A stretch of DNA of 64,000 nucleotides from Streptomyces liliiviolaceus (lineage in GTDB: Bacteria > Actinomycetota > Actinomycetes > Streptomycetales > Streptomycetaceae), in contig NZ_JAGPYQ010000002.1 in the NCBI RefSeq assembly GCF_018070025.1, positions 1,612,001 through 1,676,000 of the forward strand, given 5' to 3'. The notes beneath the pieces were generated by a model. That model worked only from the letters and a program-made list of their open reading frames with translations. It did not search any database and was not told where the DNA came from. The translations under genes were made by a program, and so were the position numbers. The stretch's first letter is position 1; every line of letters starts with the position of its first letter. Shown here piece after piece: positions 41,386 to 50,500 of this stretch.

Positions 41386-44300
41386 CTACGGGGTGGAGGT
41401 CTCCGGCACGACCCTCACGGGCACGGTCCGGACCGCCGGCTGCGACGGCTGCTCCGGCGGCCCGAAGGCCGGTTCGGGCCGTCCGTCGAGCCGGGTGCGG
41501 AGTTCGGTGCGCAGCGGATCCGTGTCCGGGAGGGCCAGTTCGTCGGTGAGCATCAGGGCCCGCGTCCAGGCGGTGCGTGCGGCGTCGGGGCGGGCCGTGA
41601 CGCGGTGGATGTCGCCGAGACACAGCAGTCCGGCGGCCTCGCTCTGCCGGTCGCCGGTCCGGTGGAAGAGGTCGACGGCCTGCCGGTAGCAGTCGACGGC
41701 CTCGGCATGTCTGCCCAGGTGGTGCTGGATGTAGCCGAGGCTGTCCCAGGTGTGGGCCTGCCCGTTGAGGTCTCCGGTCTCCTGGGCCAGGTCGAGGGCC
41801 TGCCGGCAGTGGACGAGGGCCTCGTGGTGCTCGCCGAGCTGGGCGTTGAGCCAGCCGATGTGGTTGAGGGCGGCGGACTGTCCGGCCCGGTCGGCGGCGG
41901 CCCGGTAGTGCCTGAGGCTGTGGCCCGCGTGGTCGAGCGCCCGCTGGGGGCTGCCCTGCGCGGCGGACATCCGTGCGAGGTGCTGGTGGGTGCGCGCCTG
42001 TCCCGCGTCGCTGCCGAGTTCGGCGAACAGGCCGAGGGCGAGCAGGTAGTGGCGGCGGGCGTCCTCGACACGGTCCAGCCGGTCCAGGGCGAGCCCGAGT
42101 CCCCGGTGGGCACCGGCCAGGCCCGCGTGGTCCCCCTGCCGGTGTGCCGCTTCCAGGGCGCTCGTCTGCAGGGCGGCGAGCACCCGCCAGTACCCGTGCC
42201 GGTCGAGGAAGGTGGTGAGGGCCGCCGCGAGCTGCCAGCCGTGCCGGTCGAAGCCGCTCGCGCAGGCCTGCTCCACCGCGGCCACGAGCACGGTGTGCTC
42301 CGCGGCGAACCAGGCCTGCGCCTGCTCGTGGTCCGTCAGTGCCTCGGGGGCGGCGCCGGGCACGGCGGCTGGCAGCGGGACCGGGTTGGGCTGCGGGGTC
42401 AGCAGTACGTCTGCGGTGTGGGCGGTGTGCAGACAGTGGTCGAGCAGCCGGTGCAGCGCGGTGTGCCGTTCCCGGCCGCTGTCGATCGTGTCGACCAGTT
42501 CGGCGGCGTACACGCGCAGCAGGTCGTGGAAGGTGTAGCGGCCCGGAGCGTGCTCGGTGAGGAGGTGTCCGCCGACGAGTTCGGCCAGCAGGGCGGCGGC
42601 GCGGCTCGCCGGTATGCCGGCGAGCGCGGCGATGGCCGGGAGTGCCGCGTCGGGTCCGGGATGCAGGCCCAGCAGCCGGAAGAGCCTGGCCGCCCCGGGG
42701 CTCAGCGCCTCGTAGGACCAGGAGAACACGGCGCGCACCTGGCTGGGCGCCTCCCCGCCGTCCAGCGCGTCGAGGCGGTTGTCGGTCCGGCGCAGTTCCT
42801 CGGCGAGTGCGGCGAGCGGGAACCGGGGGCGTGCCGCGGCGCGGGCTCCCACGATCGCGAGGGCCAGGGGCAGTCCCGCGCACCGGCCGACGATCTCCCC
42901 GACGGCGGCGCGTTCCGCGTTCACCCGGCTGACGCCCAGCCGGCCGGTCAGCAGTTCCCGGGCCTGGCCGGGCGTGAGCAGGTCGACGGTGAGCAGATGG
43001 GCGCCCTCGGCCACGGCGAGGCCGGTCAGCAGTCGCCTGCTGGTCACGAGCGCCAGACAGCCGGGCGCTCCGGGCAGCAGAGGACGGACCTGCTCGGCGT
43101 CGCGGGCGTTGTCCAGCACCACCAGCACCCGCCGTCCGGCCAGCAGACTTCGGTACAGACCGGTCTGTGCCTCCAGGCCGACCGGGACACGTGCCGGCGG
43201 CACCCCGAACGCGTCCAGGAATCCCCGGACCGCCTCCGCCGGGCTCATGACCGATCCGTCGGAGCCGAATCCGCGGAGATTCACATACAACTGCCCGTCG
43301 GGAAAGGCTGCTTGTGCCCGGCGTGCCCAGTGCACGGCCAGCGCGGTCTTGCCCACGCCCGCGGTGCCCGACAGCGCCGAGATCACCACGGCCGACGGCT
43401 CGACGGCAGCCGACGCGAAGACCATGTCGAGTTCCGCCAGCTCGTCTGCGCGGCCGGTGAAACTCCGTACGCCCATGGGCAGTTGGGCGGGGACCGCGCC
43501 CGGCCACCGCACTGTCACCGGCGAAGGCTCCGGCGACGGCTCAGGTGAGGGATCCGGCGCGGACTCCGGCGAGGGCCGTGCCGGGAGGTGGGCGTACGGG
43601 TCGGGCTCGGAGGTCTGCCGGTGTGCCGTCCGCCGGGCGGGCGCGGGCGGGTTTCCCCGCAGGATCGTCCGGTGTGCCTCGCGCAGTCCGGGACCGGGGT
43701 CGGCGCCCAGTTCCTCGGCCAACCGGCGTCGGACGGTGGCGAAGCGGTCCAGCGCCTCCGCGCCGCGCCCGGCCGCGTGCAGGGCCCGTATCAGGGTCTC
43801 GGCCAGGGGCTCCACCAGCGGGAACTCGTCGAGCAGATCGGTGAGCGGACCGATCACGGTGAGGGGGTCGCCGACACGTGACTCGACGGCGGCCCACCCG
43901 ACGGTGATGTCCACGTACTGGCGCCGCCACGCCTCCCGTACCCGCTCCGCCCACTGTCCGCCCACATCGGCCAGTGGTTCTCCGCGCCACAGGCGCAGCG
44001 CCTCGCGCAGCAGGGCCGCGCGGTCGTCGTCCGTCCGTCCCGTCTCCCGGGCCCGGTCGGCCAGCCTGCGGAAGCGGAGCACGTCCACCTGGTCCGGGGG
44101 CGCCTGGAGAAGGTAGCCGCCCGAGCGGCGTACCAGGCATAACTGGACGTCCCCGGCGTCGTTCGCGGTCTGCTCGCACAGGCGGCGGAGCCGGGCGATG
44201 TGCGCGTGCAGTGCCCGCCGGGCCCCGTCCGGAGGGCTCACCCCCCAGACCCGCTGGATCAGCACGCCGGCCGTCACGGGCCGGCCGGCGTCCACCGCCA

Positions 44301-44397
44301 GCGCGGCCAGGACGGCCCTGCGCTGCGGCGGTCCGATCTCCACGGCCCGCTCCCCCGCCACCAGTTCCACCGGACCCAGCAGTCGCAGTTGAATCAC
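41386..44397 (-). CDS. SARP-family regulator with NB-ARC and TPR domains (AfsR-like)
   Basis: A 1003-aa regulator. Residues about 1-95 form an OmpR-like DNA-binding domain (LRLLGPVELVAGERAVEIGPPQRRAVLAAL; GYLLQAPPDQVD) and about 100-245 the bacterial transcriptional activation domain. A Pro/Ser-rich linker (repeats of SPEP) follows. The NB-ARC ATPase has Walker A GTAGVGKTAL (Lys near residue 350), Walker B VLVVLDNARDAEQV and GLPLALAIVGARAA. TPR repeats fill about 750-975 (GYIQHHLGRHAEAVDCYRQAV). Codon 86 is TTA. GTG 44397 is chosen because the DNA-binding domain starts there; 100 open residues upstream look non-coding. It is divergent from the Tc genes and very probably controls them. Confidence 0.9.
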   Translation of the reverse strand: MIQLRLLGPVELVAGERAVEIGPPQRRAVLAALAVDAGRPVTAGVLIQRVWGVSPPDGARRALHAHIARLRRLCEQTANDAGDVQLCLVRRSGGYLLQAPPDQVDVLRFRRLADRARETGRTDDDRAALLREALRLWRGEPLADVGGQWAERVREAWRRQYVDITVGWAAVESRVGDPLTVIGPLTDLLDEFPLVEPLAETLIRALHAAGRGAEALDRFATVRRRLAEELGADPGPGLREAHRTILRGNPPAPARRTAHRQTSEPDPYAHLPARPSPESAPDPSPEPSPEPSPVTVRWPGAVPAQLPMGVRSFTGRADELAELDMVFASAAVEPSAVVISALSGTAGVGKTALAVHWARRAQAAFPDGQLYVNLRGFGSDGSVMSPAEAVRGFLDAFGVPPARVPVGLEAQTGLYRSLLAGRRVLVVLDNARDAEQVRPLLPGAPGCLALVTSRRLLTGLAVAEGAHLLTVDLLTPGQARELLTGRLGVSRVNAERAAVGEIVGRCAGLPLALAIVGARAAARPRFPLAALAEELRRTDNRLDALDGGEAPSQVRAVFSWSYEALSPGAARLFRLLGLHPGPDAALPAIAALAGIPASRAAALLAELVGGHLLTEHAPGRYTFHDLLRVYAAELVDTIDSGRERHTALHRLLDHCLHTAHTADVLLTPQPNPVPLPAAVPGAAPEALTDHEQAQAWFAAEHTVLVAAVEQACASGFDRHGWQLAAALTTFLDRHGYWRVLAALQTSALEAAHRQGDHAGLAGAHRGLGLALDRLDRVEDARRHYLLALGLFAELGSDAGQARTHQHLARMSAAQGSPQRALDHAGHSLRHYRAAADRAGQSAALNHIGWLNAQLGEHHEALVHCRQALDLAQETGDLNGQAHTWDSLGYIQHHLGRHAEAVDCYRQAVDLFHRTGDRQSEAAGLLCLGDIHRVTARPDAARTAWTRALMLTDELALPDTDPLRTELRTRLDGRPEPAFGPPEQPSQPAVRTVPVRVVPETSTP

Positions 44398-44454
44398 GCG
44401 TCCGCACCCCCGCACAGATCTGCCCCACACACCCCACGCATGGCTCGCGCTGGG

Positions 44455-44472
44455 CGACAACCTACCGACAAC
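44455..44472 (+). promoter_or_regulatory. Candidate SARP binding site: CGACAAC heptamer direct repeat
   Basis: CGACAAC at 44455-44461 and 44466-44472 with the 4-base spacer CTAC, a period of 11 bases. This heptamer-plus-four layout is the known form of SARP/AfsR sites. It lies about 98 bases upstream of the TcB-TcC start and 58 bases from the SARP start. Confidence 0.55.
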
Positions 44473-44569
44473 GTTTCCACCCACACACGCAGCCCACGCT
44501 GACGAATCAGGTCGGTGTCCCGTCGATGAGCGGCGGCGGTCGCCGAGGCTCGATCCAGGGGGAGGCACC

Positions 44570-47500
44570 ATGACTTCTGCGGACACCGCGGACTCGACGG
44601 CGGCGGGTTCGGCGATCTCCTTGCCCCAAGGGGGCGGCGCCGTAGGCGGGTTGGGGGAGAAGTTCGCACCGGACCTGTTCACGGGGACGGGCAACATGTC
44701 CGTACCGCTGTCGATACCCGCGGGGCGTCAGGGGGCCACGCCGTCGCTCGCCCTCGGTTACAGCACCGGCAACGGGAACGGGCCGTTCGGGCTCGGCTGG
44801 CAGCTGGGTCTGCCCGGTATCTCGCGGAAGACGTCGCACGGTGTTCCGAGATACGTCGACGCCGCCGGGCCGGGGGACGGTCCGGCCGATGTGTTCCTGC
44901 TGTCGGGTGCCGAGGATCTGGTGCCGGTCCTCGGCACGTATCCCGGCCGGGTGCGCTACCGGCCCCGGACGGAGGGGCTGTTCGCCCGGATCGAGCACGT
45001 CAAGGACGCGACGGGTGACTACTGGGAGGTCCGGAGCAAGGACGGCTCGCTCAGCAGATACGGAACACGGCGTCCCGCGGACGCCACGGACACCTGGCGG
45101 GATCCTGCGGTGACGGCCGATCCGCGCGACGCGGGCCGCGTGTTCGGCTGGCAGCTCACCGAGACCGTCGACCCGCTCGGCAACCTGATCCGATACGTCC
45201 ACCTCGCGGACGCGGGCACCGAGCAGGGCAGATCGTGGTCCCGGCCGCTCCTGGCGGGCATCTCCTACGCCGACTACGGCGACCGGGCCGACCCCCGGTT
45301 CCTGGTCTCCGTCGACTTCGTGTACGCGTCGCGCCCCGACCCGTTCTCCGACCACCGGGCGGGCTTCGAGGTACGGACGTCCGTGCGCTGCGACACGATC
45401 CGGGTGACGACACATGCCGCGGACGGGGTGGCACGGGTGGCCCGCGAGTACCGACTCGCCTACCGGCAGGCGGAGTTCAACGGGGTGTCGCTGCTCGCGA
45501 GCGTGACCGAGGTGGGGATCGACGCGTCGGGAGTACCGGCATCGGCACCCGCACCGGACCCGACCTCGGACCCAGCCTCGGCATCCGCACCGGACCCGGA
45601 CCCGACCGCGGCCTCCGCAGTGGTGCCTGAGGAACTGATGCCTCCGCTGATCTTCGGATACTCGGGCTTCGACCCGGGCGGGCGCAGGTTCTCCCCGGTG
45701 ACGGGCCCGGGCTTCCCGGCCGCCGCGCTGAACAGTCCCACGCTCGCCCTGGTGGACCTGCACGGCGCGGGCCTGCCCGACGTCGTGGAACTCGGGGCGG
45801 CGGCACGGGTGTGGCGCAACGCGGGCGGCGGGCGGTTCGACGGGCCCCGCTCGATGACCGAGGCGCCGCCGCTCGCGCTCGGACAGCCGGGGGTGCGGTT
45901 CCTGGACGCCGACGGTGACGGCCGGCCCGATCTGTTCGCGCCCGCGACAGGCGCACCGGGCCCGGACGGCGGCCCTGCCGCGGGCTACTTCCCGACGGCC
46001 TTCGCGGGCGGCTGGAGCCGCCGCGGCTTCACCCGCTACCGGCGGTCCCCCGGTGTGAGCACCGCCGACCCCCGGGTGAGTCTGGTCGACCTCGACGGCG
46101 ACGGGCTGACGGACATGGTGCGGTCGGGCACCCGCCTCCAGGCGTGGTTCAACGACCGTGATCCCCGCGAGGCCTGGCGGCGCTCCGCGGTCGCCACCGG
46201 CGGCCCGCCCGTCGACCTCGCCGATCCCCGGGTGCGACTGGCCGACATGACCGGCGACGGCCTTCAGGACCTCGTGCTGCTGCGCAACGGGAACGTGGCG
46301 TACTGGCCGAACCTCGGGCACAACAGATGGGGTTCGCGGATCCAGATGCGGGACGCGCCCCGCCTGCCCGACGGTTACGACCCGCGCCGGGTGCTCCTCG
46401 GCGACGTCGACGGGGACGGGGCCGCCGACCTGCTGTACGTCGACAGCGGGCGGGTCCTGCTGTGGGGCAACCGGTCGGGCAACGGCTGGACCGGGACCCC
46501 GGTCGTCGTCCGCGGCACCCCACGGGTGTCCGGCACCGACGTGCTCGAACTGTCCGACCTGTTCGGCACCGGGATGGCCGGGCTGCTGCTGAGCCGGTCG
46601 GCGGGGCTCTCCGGTGGGCCCCAAGCGCGGTTCCTGGACTTCACCGGCGGGGTGAAGCCTCATCTGCTCACCTCGATGGACAACAGCCTCGGTGCGGTCA
46701 CGCGGGTGACGTACGCGCCGTCGGCCCAGGAGTACCTGCGCGACTTCGCCGACCCGGCCACCCGTTGGCGCACCCCGCTGCCGTTCCCGGTGCACGTGGT
46801 GACGAGGACCGAGGTCGCCGACCGGATCTCGGGCGGCACGCTGGCCACCGAGTACCGCTACCGCCACGGCTACTGGGACGGCGTCGAGCGGGAGTTCCGC
46901 GGGTTCGCGATGGTCGAGCATCTGGACACGGAGACGTTCGACGGGGCGACGGCGGCCGGCGTGCCGGAGGGCCACCACGCGCCGCCCGTGCTCACCAGGA
47001 GCTGGTTCCACTGCGGGCCGGTCGCCGCCGACGAGGCCGGCGACTGGACCGAGCTCGATCTGAGCCACGAGTACTGGCAGGGCGACACGCCCATGCTCTC
47101 CAGACCGCCGGAACAGCTCGCGTTCCTGGCGGGACTGCCACGGGCGGCCCGCCGCTCCGCGCTGCGCGCCCTGCGCGGGCAGGTGCTGCGCACCGAGGTG
47201 TTCGCACTGGACGGCGGCCCGCTGTCCGACCGGCCCTACACCGTGACGGAGACCCTGTCGGGCGTACGGGAGGAGTCGGGCGTAGCGGGGTCCGTGGCCG
47301 GGGCAGGCGTCGGGGGGTCGGGCGTAGCAGGGTCGGTGGCCAGGTCGGGCGTCGGGCAGTCGGGCGTACGGGACGACGAGACGGACGACTCCTCGGACCG
47401 GCAGCGGATCTTCTTCCCGTTCTCGCTCGGCACGCGCACCACCCGGTGGGAGCGCGGCCCCGAGCCGATGACGCAGTTCGCCTACCCCACCGGGTACGAC

Positions 47501-50500
47501 GCGTACGGGTTCGCGACCGGGGAGATCTCCATAGCCGTGCCGCGCCACCGCGACCCGCTGACGGTCGCCGCGTCGACGCCGGTGCCCGAGCCCTACCTGG
47601 CCACGTGCGCCACCACGGAGTACGCCCGCCGGGACGACACCGACCACTACCTCGTCGACCGGGTCGCGAGGACGACGCGCCACGAGGTCGTCAACGACGG
47701 CCGTCTGCCGGTGCCCGCCCTGCGGGACGCGGTCCTGGCCGGCCCGGCGCGAGGGACCGGGATCTCGCTGCGCGTGATCGGCCATACCCGTACGCACTTC
47801 GACGGTGAGGCGTTCGTCGGGCTGGCCCTCGGCGTGCTGGGCGAGTACGGCCTGCCGACGCGCACCGAGTCCCTCGCGTTCACCGACGCCTTCCTCGACG
47901 ACCTGTACCAGGCCGGCGACCCCCTCGCGGCGGGGCCGAGACCGGCCTTTCTGAGCCCCGGACCGGTGACCACATGGCCGTCGGAGTATCCGGCCGAGTT
48001 CCGTGGCGCACTGCCGGACCTGGCCGGGTACCGGCGATACGACGACGGCGACGTGCCCGGATCGCCCGGCGGCTTCTACGTCGTGTCCGGCCGCCACCGC
48101 TACGACGTCCATGAGCCGGGCCGTGTGCCGCGCGGCATGCCCGTCGCCACCCTCGATCCGCTCGGCGCGCAGAGCACGATCGACCACGACGCGCACGACC
48201 TGCTGGCAATCCGCACGGTCGACGCCGCGGGCCTCGCGGTCTCGGCGGTCATCGACCACCGGGTGCTGCGACCGCGCGAGGTGACCGACGTCAACGGCAA
48301 CTCCACCTCGGTGGAGTTCTCCCCGTCGGGGCTGGTCACCGCCCAGTACGTGCGGGGCAAGAACGGTGAGGGCGACCGCGACGCGCCGGGTGTGCGCACG
48401 GTCTACGACCTGCACGCGTTCACCGGGCGCGGCCGGCCCGCCTCCGTGCGCAGTTTCCGCCGGACGCACCATGACACCGAACCCGACGTCGCCGCCGACA
48501 GACGTGACGAGGTGATCGTGTCGGTGGTGTACTCCGACGGTTTCGGCCGTGTGCTGCAGACCCGGTCCCAGGCCGAGGACACACTCTTCGGCGACCCGGC
48601 CCACGGCGGCAGCACCGTCCCGCCCGACGACCTCGCGCCCGTGGGCGACGCGACGGGCCGGACCAGGGAGCCGGGGAGCCCGGACAACGTGGTCGTGTCC
48701 GGCTGGCAGGTGTACGACAACAAGGGCCGCGCGGTGCGCAAGTACGAGCCGTTCTTCTCCACGGGATACGACTACGCGCCGCCCTCCGACGCTCAGCTCG
48801 GTCAGCGGGCGAGCATCTTCTACGACCCGTGCGGACGGGTCGAGCGCACCGTGCACCCGGACGGCAGCGAGCAGCGGATCGTCTTCGGCGTCCCGGCCGA
48901 CCTGGCGGATCCGGACCGCCACCTGCCGACGCCGTGGGAGACCTACACCTACGACGCGAACGACAACGCCGGGCGCACCCATCCGGCGCAGGCACAGTCC
49001 TACGAGGGGCACTGGAACACTCCGGCCGGTGTCGAGATCGACGCGCTCGGCCGCAAGGTCACCGCGGTCGCCCGCAACGGCCGGGGGGCGGCGGACCGGT
49101 TGACCACCCGCTCGGCGTACGACATCCGGGGCAACCTGGTGGCGGTCACCGACGCACTGGGCAGAGTGGCGTTCCGGTACTCCTTCGATCTGGCCGAGCG
49201 GCGCTGGCGGACGGACAGTCTCGATGCGGGCCGCCGCGACACCGTCCCCGACGCCCTGGGGAACGTGGTCGAGAGCCGCGACAGCAAGGGCGCCGTCACC
49301 CTGGGCGCGTTCGACCTGCTGCGGCGGCCGACCCGGGTCTGGGCCAGGGACGATGCCGTCGGTGCGGTCACCCTGCGGCAACGTGTCGACTACGGCGACG
49401 CCGGCACGCCCGCCCAGCGCCCCGCCGAACGGGACGGCGCCCGCGGTCGCAACCTGCTCGGCCGCGCGATCCTCCACCGGGACGAGGCCGGCCAGGTCGC
49501 CACCGGCTCCGTCGACTTCAAGGGCAACGTCGTGCAGAGCACCCGCACGGTGATCGCCGACGCGCCCCTGCTGGCCACCTACGAGCGGGCGGCGGCGACG
49601 GACTGGCAGGTGCAGCCGTTCCGGGTCGACTGGACACCCGGGGCCGGCCAGACCCAGGCTCAGCGCGACGCGCAACTGCTGGAGCCGACCTCCTACGTCA
49701 CGTCCACCCAGTACGACGCCCTGAACCGGGTCAAGAGGTCCTTCCTGCCCGCCGACGTGGAGGGCGACCGACATGTGCTATACCACACCTACGACCGTGC
49801 GGGAGCGCTGGAGCAGGTACAGCTCGACGGCACCGTGCACGTCAGACGCATCGCCTACGACGCCAAGGGCCGGCGTTCGCTGATCGCCTACGGCAACGGC
49901 GTGATGACCCGTTACGCCTACGACCCGTACACGCTCCGCCTGGCGCGGTTGCGCAGCGAGCGCTGTGCCGTCGTCGACGCGACGACCTACCGGCCGACGG
50001 GGCCCGCGCTCCAGGACATCGGCTACGACTACGACCTGGCGGGCAACCTCACCACCCTGCGCGACCGCACTCCCGGCAGTGGTGTCCCCGGCAACCCCGA
50101 AGCACCGACCGGAGCCTCACCTCGGCTGCGCGCCCTGCTCGGCAGCGGCGACGCCCTGGACCGGCGTTTCACCTACGACCCCGTCTACCGGCTGCTGACC
50201 GCCACCGGCCGTGAACACCAGGCACCGCCGGCCGGGGACCCGTGGACCGATCTGCCGCGCGGCACCGATGCCACCAGGGCACAGGCCTGTGCCGAGACCT
50301 ACCGCTACGACCCCGTCGGCGGCATCGTCCGGCTCGCCCACACCGGTACCGGCGGTTTCACCCGGGAGTTCACCGCCACGGCCGACAGCAACAAGCTGCG
50401 CCGGATGACCGTCGGGTCACTGCCGTACGACTACACCTACGACCTCAACGGCAACCTGACCGCCGAGACGACCAGTCGGCGCTTCGCCTGGAACCACGCC

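Noticed and set aside
44507..49774. A very long open frame on the minus strand opposite the TcB-TcC gene
   Set aside because: It is an antisense shadow caused by high third-position GC. The product is Val/Gly/Arg-rich with no family motif, and it would overlap the SARP-Tc divergent gap.
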